Part shown: one piece after another, positions 1-9,325 of the stretch | Layout of the letters: every line of letters starts with the position of its first letter | Position numbering within the stretch: position 1 is the stretch's first letter | NCBI RefSeq assembly: GCF_050278625.1 | Contig: NZ_JBNNTI010000014.1 | Span: 22,216 to 86,215, forward strand | Source: Viridibacillus sp050278625 | GTDB lineage: Bacteria; Bacillota; Bacilli; Bacillales_A; Planococcaceae | Direction of reading: 5' to 3' | Length of the DNA: 64,000 nt | Made by a program: the position numbers and the translations under genes | Notes under the pieces: model-generated | The model's database searches: none | What the model saw: the letters and a program-made list of their open reading frames with translations, nothing else | What the model was told of the DNA's origin: nothing

Positions 1-178
1 GGTATCACAGCAAGCCAAGACGCGATCTAGGAACACACCTTTTCTTTCCTAATTATACTCCTCTAGAGGCTCATAATCGACTCAAATTCATATGATTTTT
101 CAACATTCCACAAGTTACCTTAAAATTATATTTCATCATTACTTATGGTACGGCTCTCCGCAACATGCTAACTGTAAC

Positions 179-424
179 TTATCGCTTCATCCTAAATTTG
201 TAAAAACCATCTCTACTTGTGATAAGGAGCTCCTTACTACAAATAGATTTGATTTTTGACTTATATTCATCCACATAAATAGCTTGTGCCTCTTCTTCCA
301 CAAGTTGTTCCGTTGCATATGAGTGAAACCAACGTTCAACTATTTTTTAAGGAAGTTCATATTCTCGTGCGACTTCCACTGGAAATACATTCGGTGCCTC
401 TTCTGATGCTAAATTCCAAAAAAT
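179..424 (-). pseudogene. Transposase remnant of the left IS relic
   Basis: Reading leftward, an open frame gives EVAREYELP, an in-frame TAA, then KIVERWFHSYATEQL and AIYVDEYKSKI before a stop at 179. A helix-turn-helix-like stretch followed by a degenerate IDEF-like motif resembles ISL3-type transposases, but family assignment is weak. The in-frame stop and the missing N and C termini show it is dead. A related, also broken copy lies at about 13330-13479 in the opposite orientation. Positions 1-178 show nothing I can name. Confidence 0.45.
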
Positions 425-523
425 GATAATTTTAAAATAGATTTGATAGACTAATAAAACAAAGCGAAAACCCCTAACGTGATTTGTCTCGACAACAATT
501 ACGATGCATGAGTTTTCGCTTTT
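425..523. repeat. Left arm of a long inverted repeat (IS end)
   Basis: Positions 460-523 match the reverse complement of 13233-13296 with about three mismatches over 64 bp. Weaker similarity continues outward through 425-459 and into the transposase relic. The 64-bp core is itself an imperfect palindrome, starting CAAAGCGAAAAC and ending GAGTTTTCGCTTT. This is how an IS end or a small MITE looks. The two arms face each other across the RiPP island. Confidence 0.8.
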
Positions 524-707
524 CTTCTTGTCTGAAATAGTAAATATTTAAAATTTCATCATGACAACTCCAAGTTTTGATGTTAAACCTGATTTATCTC
601 TTTTTCAATGAATAATGGTGTTTTTAAATCAAAAGGATACAAAAACACATTATCCTTGTCAAATTAAGTGTTTACTCAATAAGTTCTTTTGTACTGTTTA
701 ATTTTTA

Positions 708-878
708 TTATTCAGCTTTGTTAATTAATTCTTTCATCAATGCCCCATTCATTGGACCTTTAACGATGTCAACCATGTTTCCTTTTGTATCAATCATATA
801 AGTCGTTGGCAGCGTGAGTACTTGATATGTACTACCTACAAAACCTTCTTCATCTAACATCCTAAAAGGATATCGATT
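708..878 (-). pseudogene. 3' half of a ResA/TlpA-type thioredoxin gene
   Basis: On the minus strand this reads YPFRMLDEEGFVGSTYQV, then LPTTYMIDTKGNMVDIVKG and ends with a stop at 708. LPTTYMID is the cis-Pro loop and following strand of membrane-anchored thiol-disulfide oxidoreductases (ResA/TlpA family). The N-terminal half with the WCPPC active site is absent here and sits on the other strand at 12857-13168, so the gene is broken. The frame meets TGA just upstream (879-881), marking the breakpoint. Confidence 0.75.
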
Positions 879-1001
879 TCACAAGTTAATCATGTTAAAT
901 TCCACAGTAAATACAATAAAGAAGCACTAGAAAGAATTATTGAGGTGGATGCACTATCGGACAGTTTAAGAGAGTTACTATTGAAACGATTAAATAAATA
1001 A
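858..1001 (+). pseudogene. Unrecognised C-terminal gene fragment
   Basis: An open frame without a start codon ends at 1001 and contains EALERIIEVDALSDSLREL followed by a basic tail. It looks like the helical C terminus of a real protein rather than chance, because it has a sensible hydrophobic and charged pattern. It begins at the breakpoint of the inverted thioredoxin fragment, and is probably a truncated gene left by the same rearrangement. I do not recognise the family. Confidence 0.3.
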
Positions 1002-1064
1002 TTACACCGTAAAACATCAGATGATATACTCAATATTGATGTTTTGAGAGAGGAGATATATAAT

Positions 1065-2243
1065 TTGAAAAATAGAAAACGAACCTATATCTATATATTG
1101 GCATTATTTTTTGCTTCTATTAATTTACGTATAGGAATCACATCAATCTCACCTTTATTAGAGACAATTCGTCAGGACTTAAACATGAGCAACTTTTCCG
1201 TTAGTTTTCTGACATCTATTCCCGTATTATGTATGGGGGTGTTTGCATTACTTACAGGTAAGGTGAACAAGAAGTATGGAGCAGAAAAGGCAATTTTAGC
1301 TTGTCTTATTTTAATTGGAGTTGCAACATGTATGAGAGCTTTTACTTATTCAGTTCTCACATTACTTATTAGCTCTCTATTTATTGGTATTGGTATTGCG
1401 GTTGCTGGTCCATTGCTATCTGGATTTATTAAGGAGAAGTTTCCTACTAAGATTGGTTTAATGATAGGAGTATATTCAGTTGGAATGGGAACAGGTGCTT
1501 CCTTAAGCGCAGGGATGACTATCCCTTTACAACATGTATTGAAAGACTCTTGGAATGTGGCACTTGCATTTTGGAGTGTGTTTACCATTGTTGCTCTTCT
1601 CTTCTGGTATCCCGTTATGAGACTAGATAAAACTACTAAAACACATAATAAACAAAACAATATATTACCATTAAAAAATAAGAAGGTATGGTTGTTTACA
1701 GTCTTTTTTGGACTGCAATCAGGTATTTTTTATTGTATTACCACTTGGCTTGCTCCAGCAACTCAAAGTGTAGGGTTAAATAGTCAGCAAGCTGGAACTC
1801 TGGTTACCGTCTTTACATTTGTTCAAATGGTATGTAGCTTTGTCATTCCAACTTTAGCGGATTTTTATAAAAATCGAACATTTTGGTTATTAGGTAGTGT
1901 GTGTTTTGTGGTAATAGGTTTGTCACTCATGATATATCCATTGACTACAGCATGGATCCCTTCTATTTTACTTGGAATTGGGCTTGGTGGGTTATTTCCG
2001 TTGGCTCTTATGTTACCGTTGGATGAAACAAATACACCGGAAGATGCAAGTGCATGGACTGCCATGATGCAGTCAGGAGGATATATGATTGGTGGACTTA
2101 TTCCTGTTTTAGCAGGTATTATACGTGACTTTTCTCAAGGTTATCAACAGGTGTTTCTCATGATATTATTTTTAAGCGTGATTTTGTTCATTTTAACTTT
2201 AGTAATGAATCAGAGAAAAGTAGAAACTAAGGTCTTACAGTGA
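1065..2243 (+). CDS. MFS transporter, CynX/NimT-like
   Basis: About 392 residues with roughly twelve hydrophobic segments, an early NLRIGITSISPLL motif and GKVNKKYGAEKA in the first cytoplasmic loop, matching the CynX/NimT branch of the major facilitator superfamily (cyanate, nitroimidazole and related small-anion transporters; substrate not predictable). I chose TTG at 1065 because GAGAGGAG lies about 9 bases upstream; a further in-frame TTG at 1044 overlaps that site. A hairpin terminator follows. It is intact, unlike everything around it, but it lies outside the RiPP operon and on the opposite strand. Confidence 0.8.
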   Translation: MKNRKRTYIYILALFFASINLRIGITSISPLLETIRQDLNMSNFSVSFLTSIPVLCMGVFALLTGKVNKKYGAEKAILACLILIGVATCMRAFTYSVLTLLISSLFIGIGIAVAGPLLSGFIKEKFPTKIGLMIGVYSVGMGTGASLSAGMTIPLQHVLKDSWNVALAFWSVFTIVALLFWYPVMRLDKTTKTHNKQNNILPLKNKKVWLFTVFFGLQSGIFYCITTWLAPATQSVGLNSQQAGTLVTVFTFVQMVCSFVIPTLADFYKNRTFWLLGSVCFVVIGLSLMIYPLTTAWIPSILLGIGLGGLFPLALMLPLDETNTPEDASAWTAMMQSGGYMIGGLIPVLAGIIRDFSQGYQQVFLMILFLSVILFILTLVMNQRKVETKVLQ

Positions 2244-2270
2244 TATCCAGTTGCTATAATAAAAACTTAG

Positions 2271-2312
2271 AGTGGGCTTTTCCTTAGAGTAGAAAGCCCA
2301 TATTCTTTTTTA
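2271..2312 (+). terminator. Terminator of the MFS gene
   Basis: TGGGCTTT and AAAGCCCA form a stem around a loop of about 14 bases, followed by ATTCTTTTTT. Confidence 0.65.
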
Positions 2313-2344
2313 TCGAATTTGCTTAGCGTATATTTTCGTTAAAA

Positions 2345-2392
2345 TGTGGGTGGTACCCCTTACTAAAGTAAATATTAGTAAGGGCTTTTTTT
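2345..2392 (+). promoter_or_regulatory. Orphan 3' end of a T-box leader
   Basis: GGGTGGTACC at 2348-2357 is the conserved T-box antiterminator sequence. It runs directly into a terminator stem, CCCTTACTAA pairing with TTAGTAAGGG, and then a T run. The upstream stem I/specifier region is missing, since the MFS gene and its terminator occupy that space, and no plus-strand gene follows. It appears to be a stranded piece of an aminoacyl-tRNA-sensing leader. The rest of 2244-2557 shows nothing else I can name. Confidence 0.55.
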
Positions 2393-2557
2393 ATGTCGAT
2401 TTGAAATAAAGTTTGATTATTTCTGAAATCGTTGTTAAAATATTTTCTCCAAAAAACCAACCTTCTCTATACAAACTGAAATGGACCGTAATTCGATACA
2501 TATACTTGAAAAATAGGAAAGAATCTACGCTATTTTGGACAGTTCTCAATATCTACC

Positions 2558-3835
2558 CTAATATTTATATTCTTGTATATGCTGCTTTAATAAGTCTATT
2601 TTAATATGTTTGCCATTTTTAAAAATCTGTTGAAGTTCTTCTATGCTATTTTCGTGATTATTTAAAATATTTATGGCATTTATTTGAGCATAAATATATT
2701 CTAAATTATAGAAAGGTGTTTCAAACAACATAGTTTCATACATCCATGTATTACATAATATTATGTCAAATTTATTTGTATTACCAATATAACTATGTGT
2801 ATGCTTCTTAAGTAACTCTACAAAAAGACGATTTTTACACTCTAATGTCTTATATTCTTCAAAACAATCGTAAATCTTCTTTTGAAATTCAAATAATACT
2901 TTATTCCATAAAACAGAAGATTTTTGTTGTATTTCATAAACTTGCTTAACATTATATGATGCAAACTGTCTTACAAATATCGCTTCAAATGAATGCGCAA
3001 CAAATTCTTTTACTTCAAATGATGTACACCTGTGTTCATAGTCAATATTAGATGTAATATATTGGTGATAAAGATGCCCGATTTCGTGGATGATATTGAA
3101 ATAATCATCAATGTCACCGCTACAACTTAAAAAGACAAATCCTTTTTTAGAGTAGGGTAACTCAACAAAAAAACCTTCCTGTACTCTGGATTCCTTTAAA
3201 ATAACAAAACCTTCATTATAAAGATTTTCAAGATAATTACCAAAATCCAGATCCATTACCTTTATGTTTTCTAAGATATCTTTTTTAAAATCGAATATGT
3301 ACTTTAAATCGTTTATTCTGATTCTATTTAAATCAAATGGATGTAAAATATCATTATTGTTTTTCATTTTATTTTTATTATAAAATGCTTTTAATTCTTT
3401 ACTATATTTAGAGATTGTTTCGTCAACATTAGCTTCAAAAAGCAATTCTATTGCTCCGTTATTATTTTCTGCTTTATAATAAGTTAAAAAATTTATATGT
3501 GAAAGGTTTTTAATATATCCATTTCTTTTTATGACTAATTGGTTATATATATTATTAATATAATCAACATTTAATAGGTCATTGTTTATTTCTTTATGAT
3601 AAATGTCAATAAGAATATTATTTTCCGTATTATATAAATATCTATACTTGTTTTCCTTTGTATTATTTATTAAATCTTCTTCCAAAGATTTTTGATTTTT
3701 AAATTGGTCATTAAATATAGATATTGTATTAGATATCTTTTTTAAATAATTTGAAGGCAGTTCTAAATCTAGTGATAATAAAAAATTAATATTTTCAACT
3801 TCTTCACACAAATAATCATAATCAGATTTTAGCAA
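2558..3835 (-). CDS. M3-like metallopeptidase of the RiPP cluster
   Basis: 425 residues. The motif IIHEIGHLYHQY gives the HExGH zinc site of M3-type oligopeptidases, with a candidate third ligand about 25 residues on (TSFEVKEFVAHSFE). No signal peptide, so it is probably cytoplasmic. Start TTG at 3835 is preceded by AGGTGG at 7-base spacing. It is the last gene of the operon, only 11 bases after the dehydratase. The likely job is removal of the leader peptide or trimming of the modified peptide; degradation of intruding product (immunity) is an alternative. It is shorter than classical PepF/oligopeptidase F (about 600 residues), with a divergent N-terminal half. Confidence 0.7.
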   Translation of the reverse strand: MLKSDYDYLCEEVENINFLLSLDLELPSNYLKKISNTISIFNDQFKNQKSLEEDLINNTKENKYRYLYNTENNILIDIYHKEINNDLLNVDYINNIYNQLVIKRNGYIKNLSHINFLTYYKAENNNGAIELLFEANVDETISKYSKELKAFYNKNKMKNNNDILHPFDLNRIRINDLKYIFDFKKDILENIKVMDLDFGNYLENLYNEGFVILKESRVQEGFFVELPYSKKGFVFLSCSGDIDDYFNIIHEIGHLYHQYITSNIDYEHRCTSFEVKEFVAHSFEAIFVRQFASYNVKQVYEIQQKSSVLWNKVLFEFQKKIYDCFEEYKTLECKNRLFVELLKKHTHSYIGNTNKFDIILCNTWMYETMLFETPFYNLEYIYAQINAINILNNHENSIEELQQIFKNGKHIKIDLLKQHIQEYKY

Positions 3836-3846
3836 CAGCTGTCCAC

Positions 3847-6606
3847 CTACTTTCTTTGCTTTTCACCTAAATAATTTAATGTAGTAGTAAATTGTTTTAC
3901 TATATCGATAATGAGCTTTTCTTCCTGTGGATCATATCCTATTGCTCTATTTATAAATAAGTGAATAATCTTTTTCTTTAGCAAATCGTTTATGACTAGT
4001 CCATTAATTTTTGCGTTCTGTAATATTGTAGAAATATTTAATTCTAGATCTAAAAATATTGTTGATTGATAGAATTCAATTAATTTTTTCTTTATAATCC
4101 TATAAAAATCTTTTGATGAACGATTTATCTCGATAGGTTGGATATTATAACTCAACTTCTTTGCAAGGTGTAAAATATAAAATATAATCAATGTCCTTTT
4201 TTCATCCGGATTCTGTATGGGTAGAATTTTATTTATTACAAAATAAGACTCTAAAATGAAATATTCTTCTAATCCAGCTAAGTTTGCATCTCCTCCAAAG
4301 TATAAATTTTCTCTTTCATAGCTATTTAGATTATATTTTGTTATTGTTCTACTATTAATTTCATTGTTAAAAAAATCACAAAGAATATTTAGTATGTGTG
4401 TGCGATCCATTTCATTATCTAATTTAAACCTTATTCGTAGTGTTTCATCTTCTTGGTTAAAGTATCTTACAAAAAAGAACTTATATTCTGTACATATTTT
4501 ATATATTTGCTCTAAGATATAACCTTGTTCAATTGGATCGACGAATACTTCGAAATTAAGCCATTGTTTGTTCAATGCTCCAAGCATTATAGGGGTTTCA
4601 TTCAATAAAAATAATTGACTATTTTTTGGCTTCTCTTGAATTTTGAATTCTAAATTTCGAAAATTCAATATAAAATCAATGGAGTATCCTTCATATGTTT
4701 GACGATTATCCTCTTTGATTTCTAAATACTCTAATTTTTCATAAATTTCGAAACTCTTTTGGATGTCATAGCTATTTGATAAATCTAAAGGGTACTTATC
4801 ATCACCTAAAAATAGAATTATTTTATTCGGCATTGAGTATACCTTACTCAAATAGTTAAGTTTATTGATGAAGGAATTATAATTTAAACCTTTTTCTGTT
4901 ACTTTCCATGTTTCTAACTTTAAAATTAAGTTTTTATAGGTAATTCTAGGTATATATTGAGCGTGTTTTAATGTTTCATCATTTAATGCTGTCCAGGTTA
5001 TTTGATTTGAAATTATATATAGTTTCTTTAAAAATGTAGGAAGATACTCAAAATTAATCATATTGTTTTTTCTTACAATTATCTTCTTATTTATTTTTTT
5101 TGAGTATAAATTTAGTTTATTGTCTTCCCAATATACATAAATATCATGTAAATCTAAATCTTCAGTTAGGCTTTCACCTAAGATATTGTTCATTTTCAAA
5201 TCAACAGATGTATATGGAAAATCTACAATGTAATAATCATCCGTATTTACTTTTGATTTTTTACCTGATAATATCCTGCCTTCAAATGAACCTTTACTTC
5301 TCATTTTCACACCATTATCAATATTTATATAGGGCTCATTGTCAATAGAACATATATTAACTACAATTTGTAAATCTAAAATTTGTTTTAGAAATTTGAC
5401 TTCTGTTTCATTTATTTCATTAAAGTCATTAATCTGTAAATCAATCTTTGTTCCAAGAGTTAAAGCCTCGTGAACTTTGTTAATTAAGACATTACTGGAC
5501 TTAGAATTTTCATTCTCATTATAGTTTAAGGAATTCCACTCGCTCATAACCCTTAAAAAAGGGACATAATTATCGCCATACTGATCATAAAATTCCTCTG
5601 TATATACTCTTAATTCTTCTACTTCTTTATTAAAAGTTACTAGTAAATAAGGAATTATTTCCTGAAAGTTACGAAAAATATCCTTATTATCAAGCAAGGA
5701 TAAATTATTGTTTTCAATAATGGAATTTCCAACTATATATTGTGATGATTCACAGATATCTTTACACTTTTCCGTTAGAGCTAAGAGGCACGTAGGGGAA
5801 AATTCTTTTACTTTATTTATATGCTTAATATCTTCGGTAATCCGTAATAATTTTTCTTGGTATATGGTGTTTTCTAAATTGTCAATTAAATCCCCCCAGT
5901 TGTATTTAGTTATTTGAGGATGGATATCAGAAATCAGTATATCCTGTTCTAATAATTTTTTTATAATATCTAAAATTTCTATCTCAGTTAGGTTGTTGAT
6001 TTCGCCTAATTTAATAATAGAATCAATATTAGTGAATTCCGTGCATAAATCTATAATCTCTGCTATTAATGAATTAAAATCAAGTAACTCATACTCTGAT
6101 AATAAATCAAAGTCAGCTCTATATATATATTTTTGATTTTTTGATATATAATATCCTTTTCTTACTTTTAATTTCCTGAGTACATTTTCTTGCATTTGTA
6201 CTTTTTTAACAACATTCACGTACCATTCTTTACTTAAGGAAATTTCAGAATTTTGTTTTCTCAATTCATTCAGATTTGAAAGAATGCCATTTGATGAATT
6301 TTTAAACTGATTTATACTAACAACGGTACTAAAAAACCCATATGGGGATTGTTTATAAGTCATTCTATATATATAATTTGATAATGTATTTTCAATCAAC
6401 TTCTTTTTTTTTATATCCTTTTTTTCATATTGGATTAGGTTTTTGTAAAATTCTGGTGATGATAATATTAAAGATGAAAGAAAATAGTCTTTTTCAATTG
6501 GTAAAATAGGAATCTTACTATACCCTTTAGTCTTGAAATTCCTCCATGTTTCTTCCTTAAAATAAGGTATTCTGATGAAATAATTATCTTCCAGTTTGAA
6601 ATACAT
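3847..6606 (-). CDS. Full-length LanB-type dehydratase
   Basis: About 919 residues carrying both LanB parts. The N-terminal glutamylation domain opens with YFIRIPYF and contains the RMTYKQSPYGFF stretch. The C-terminal elimination domain (about residues 690-910) shows FFFVRYFNQEDETLRIRFK and YFGGDANLAGLEEYF. The family uses glutamyl-tRNA to glutamylate Ser/Thr and then eliminates glutamate, giving dehydroalanine or dehydrobutyrine. The usual HLRLR reads ETLRIR here, so the elimination site is divergent. I prefer ATG 6606, with AAAGGTGA upstream; a GTG at 6618 overlaps the stop of the DUF2087 gene and is the alternative. There is no LanC and no Cys in the precursor, so lanthionine rings are not expected. 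Confidence 0.85.
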   Translation of the reverse strand: MYFKLEDNYFIRIPYFKEETWRNFKTKGYSKIPILPIEKDYFLSSLILSSPEFYKNLIQYEKKDIKKKKLIENTLSNYIYRMTYKQSPYGFFSTVVSINQFKNSSNGILSNLNELRKQNSEISLSKEWYVNVVKKVQMQENVLRKLKVRKGYYISKNQKYIYRADFDLLSEYELLDFNSLIAEIIDLCTEFTNIDSIIKLGEINNLTEIEILDIIKKLLEQDILISDIHPQITKYNWGDLIDNLENTIYQEKLLRITEDIKHINKVKEFSPTCLLALTEKCKDICESSQYIVGNSIIENNNLSLLDNKDIFRNFQEIIPYLLVTFNKEVEELRVYTEEFYDQYGDNYVPFLRVMSEWNSLNYNENENSKSSNVLINKVHEALTLGTKIDLQINDFNEINETEVKFLKQILDLQIVVNICSIDNEPYINIDNGVKMRSKGSFEGRILSGKKSKVNTDDYYIVDFPYTSVDLKMNNILGESLTEDLDLHDIYVYWEDNKLNLYSKKINKKIIVRKNNMINFEYLPTFLKKLYIISNQITWTALNDETLKHAQYIPRITYKNLILKLETWKVTEKGLNYNSFINKLNYLSKVYSMPNKIILFLGDDKYPLDLSNSYDIQKSFEIYEKLEYLEIKEDNRQTYEGYSIDFILNFRNLEFKIQEKPKNSQLFLLNETPIMLGALNKQWLNFEVFVDPIEQGYILEQIYKICTEYKFFFVRYFNQEDETLRIRFKLDNEMDRTHILNILCDFFNNEINSRTITKYNLNSYERENLYFGGDANLAGLEEYFILESYFVINKILPIQNPDEKRTLIIFYILHLAKKLSYNIQPIEINRSSKDFYRIIKKKLIEFYQSTIFLDLELNISTILQNAKINGLVINDLLKKKIIHLFINRAIGYDPQEEKLIIDIVKQFTTTLNYLGEKQRK

Positions 6607-6614
6607 ATTGTATG

Positions 6615-6872
6615 TCACCTTTCGTTAACACTATACTCACTACATTCTTTATTTCTTTTTAAGTATCCATAATCAACTAAGTATCTTCTTAGTATTGCAA
6701 AGTCTGGATAAATACTTTTTAATATCTCATTAATTTCTTTTTCATCATATTTATGATTCTTTTCAAAAAGTTTAATTATTTCATTCAGTACCTCTAATTT
6801 GCTCTTTTCTTTTTTTGGTATAACAGATAGGCTATCGCCTTTGAAATATCGTTCACGAACTGTTTTTTCCAT
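6615..6872 (-). CDS. DUF2087 small protein
   Basis: 85 residues. The order KEKSKLEVLNEIIKLFE, KYDEKEINEIL, FAILRRYLVDYGYLKR is typical of DUF2087, a small winged-helix-like domain found alone or at the end of regulators. It follows the exporter by 4 bases and overlaps the upstream edge of the dehydratase gene. The role in a RiPP operon is unknown; local regulation or a scaffold or partner for a modifying enzyme are guesses. Confidence 0.65.
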   Translation of the reverse strand: MEKTVRERYFKGDSLSVIPKKEKSKLEVLNEIIKLFEKNHKYDEKEINEILKSIYPDFAILRRYLVDYGYLKRNKECSEYSVNER

Positions 6873-6876
6873 ATTA

Positions 6877-8082
6877 TTATCCTCTTTTCTTAGTGAGTAT
6901 CATTGTTGGTAATGCAACTATTAACCCTAGTAAAGCACATGTGAACCAGGCAACATTCATATTAAAGTAATCAGAAAGTAAACCTACAAGTACCAAACCT
7001 ACTATTGTGAAGAGTGCTTCTAATGTATAATAAAATGAAAGAATTGTTGCCCTTTTCTCATTGTTAATATTTTTATGCAGTGCAGTAATACGAATAATCT
7101 CATCACCAGCTGTAATAAATACATGTACTAAGAATAAAGCAAATGCAACTATATAATTTCCAATGATTGTGAGAGTAGCAATAGATACCGAGTTTATTAT
7201 TACATTCACTATAAGTATATTCATTCTTCTCTTTTCAATCTGTGGTATTTTACCTACAATCCACGTACCTAAGAAGGTCATAAAACCGATGAAAACCCAT
7301 AAATATCCTGTAATAATATCTTTATTGTCATGCTGGAAAAATAATTGCCATTGATTACCAGGTCCTGCTAAAATAATAGTTAGTGGTAGAAATGAAATAA
7401 CTAGATAAGAAAATTTCTTGTTTTCTTTGAAGTATCTAACGCCTTCTTTAAAAGAATCGAAAAACTCTTTATAGATATTCTTTAGTTTAAATCCTCCAAT
7501 TACCTTCTTGTTTTCATTTCTAATAAAGAATAGAACAAAAAATGCTGTAATACATAGTATAATTCCACCTGTTATTACTGGATAAGAAAGATTAATATTC
7601 CCTAAAAATTGTGCTCCAATAAAACCACCTGCAATACCAAGTGTTTGTCCTATAACTCCATTGATTGAAAATATTTTTTCTAAATGTTCGTCACTATTTG
7701 TTTTATTTATGCTTTCAACTAACCAAGAATCTAGTGTTCCTGATTTTAGAGATTCTCCAATTGAAGTAAGAATAGCACCCAATATTAAATATATTATTTC
7801 TCCTTTTGAAATGAACAAAAGAAATAACCCTAATGCGCGGATTAAACAACTAAGTAGCATAGTGTTTCTTCTACCGAATGAATCAGATATAATTCCAGAG
7901 GGTATTTCTGTAAGTAAACTAACTACCCAGAAAATAGATATGAAAAGACTTATTTCACTTAAATTGTATCCTATTTCCGCTAAATATAGATAAAATGAAG
8001 CTGAAAAAATTACAATTCCTAGATTGTATAACGCTTCAATTGTATAAAACTTATATTTAATAATTTTAATATTCTGCTGCAT
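6877..8082 (-). CDS. MFS exporter of the RiPP cluster
   Basis: 401 residues with about twelve membrane segments. SEISLFISIFWVVSLLTEIPSG followed by SDSFGRRNT is the loop 2-3 signature of drug:H+ antiporter-type MFS proteins. It lies inside the operon, between the arginase-like and DUF2087 genes. The probable role is export of the mature peptide and self-protection. It replaces the ABC exporter usual in lantibiotic clusters, which fits a small product. Confidence 0.8.
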   Translation of the reverse strand: MQQNIKIIKYKFYTIEALYNLGIVIFSASFYLYLAEIGYNLSEISLFISIFWVVSLLTEIPSGIISDSFGRRNTMLLSCLIRALGLFLLFISKGEIIYLILGAILTSIGESLKSGTLDSWLVESINKTNSDEHLEKIFSINGVIGQTLGIAGGFIGAQFLGNINLSYPVITGGIILCITAFFVLFFIRNENKKVIGGFKLKNIYKEFFDSFKEGVRYFKENKKFSYLVISFLPLTIILAGPGNQWQLFFQHDNKDIITGYLWVFIGFMTFLGTWIVGKIPQIEKRRMNILIVNVIINSVSIATLTIIGNYIVAFALFLVHVFITAGDEIIRITALHKNINNEKRATILSFYYTLEALFTIVGLVLVGLLSDYFNMNVAWFTCALLGLIVALPTMILTKKRG

Positions 8083-8139
8083 AGTATTTTTCCTCTCCCA
8101 AATACATCGATCGTGATTAAATGTGTTTTATTTGAAGTA

Positions 8140-9303
8140 TTAGATAGCACCCAAAAGTTCTAAAACCATATTATTTACCACGGTTACTCCTTTACCATCT
8201 TTGTCTTTCGCTTTATCGTATTCCACTATATCTACACCAATGATATTCAAACCAGAGAGTTGCTTTTGGATAAACTCCATAAAGCTATCAAAACTCCAAC
8301 CGCCAACATTAGGATAAGAAACTGCCGACATCAGTGTTGAGTCCAATACATCTACATCAATCGTGAGATATGTTGGTAAATCTTTGTCAATATTCAAACT
8401 TTTAAAATCAGTTCTAAAATATGAAGATATTTTACTATGTTGAGTTAATCCTAAAAGTTCGTCGTGCGTCATGAAGCCACTTAATCCGAATTGATAAATT
8501 TGTTTTAAATTAGATAATTCACTAATTAATGAAATGATATTACTGTGCTGAACCGTAGCATTTTTTGGATTTAGTAATGGAGAAAAGTCAGAATGAGCAT
8601 CTATCTGTATTACTTGAAATTCTTTTTCTAATGAATTTATACCTTTGACAATTGGGTATGTAATGGTATGATCCCCTCCAATAAATATTGGTTTAATATA
8701 TGAATTCATTAATTGACACGCTATGTCTTCGATTCTTTCGAGATATGCTGTATCTGAAGCTTTTTGTATTATTTCTCCGTAGTCCTTAATGTTTTTATCT
8801 TTAAAAATATTTTTCTTTTGATAAGTTGAATAATAACCATTTGATTTACCATTATTTTGTAATGTTATCTGAAAGAGATCATTGGATTTAGCTCTTATAT
8901 AATTAGGAGATTCAATATCTATGTTATAAACTAAGGAACCTCTATTATAGGGCACAGAAATAAAGCCGTATATTTCCTCTTGATTCTCATCGGCTACAAT
9001 ACAATCATAGTACAAATCCCCATCAGGTACTCCGAAAAATGTATGTGAGTGATTGACAACCGCGTGAAGGTTATCAACTTGTAATCCTATTTCACTATCA
9101 AAAATAAAACCACTTTTAATAAGTTCTATAACAATAGGATTATTTTCTTCAATTCCCCAATTTTTCATAGTTTGGGCAAGACCATGATTGATAGATTCGA
9201 GAATAAAATTCTCTAATTCATCATTTACTTCTAACGTATTTCCAAAGATTTTATTGATTATTTGATTCTCTTTAACTTCCACTTCATTTATCAGTTTAAG
9301 CAT
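8140..9303 (-). CDS. Arginase-family (ureohydrolase) enzyme, candidate peptide arginase
   Basis: 387 residues. The three manganese motifs are intact: GGDHTITYP, IDAHSDFSP and TIDVDVLDST, although the last lacks the usual Pro after the second Asp (DVLDS for DxxDP). The family hydrolyses guanidino groups of arginine, agmatine or formiminoglutamate. An N-terminal extension of about 190 residues precedes the core, where free arginases have little. Sitting between a YcaO gene and an exporter, and with three Arg in the precursor core, it most likely converts peptidyl Arg to ornithine, as reported for the OspR-type enzyme of landornamide. Activity on free arginine cannot be excluded. Confidence 0.8.
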   Translation of the reverse strand: MLKLINEVEVKENQIINKIFGNTLEVNDELENFILESINHGLAQTMKNWGIEENNPIVIELIKSGFIFDSEIGLQVDNLHAVVNHSHTFFGVPDGDLYYDCIVADENQEEIYGFISVPYNRGSLVYNIDIESPNYIRAKSNDLFQITLQNNGKSNGYYSTYQKKNIFKDKNIKDYGEIIQKASDTAYLERIEDIACQLMNSYIKPIFIGGDHTITYPIVKGINSLEKEFQVIQIDAHSDFSPLLNPKNATVQHSNIISLISELSNLKQIYQFGLSGFMTHDELLGLTQHSKISSYFRTDFKSLNIDKDLPTYLTIDVDVLDSTLMSAVSYPNVGGWSFDSFMEFIQKQLSGLNIIGVDIVEYDKAKDKDGKGVTVVNNMVLELLGAI

Positions 9304-9325
9304 TTTAGCACCTCTTTAATTATTA

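Noticed and set aside
2413..2604. 63-codon plus-strand ORF after the T-box-like terminator
   Set aside because: No RBS, no recognisable composition, and it runs into the 3' end of the peptidase gene on the other strand.
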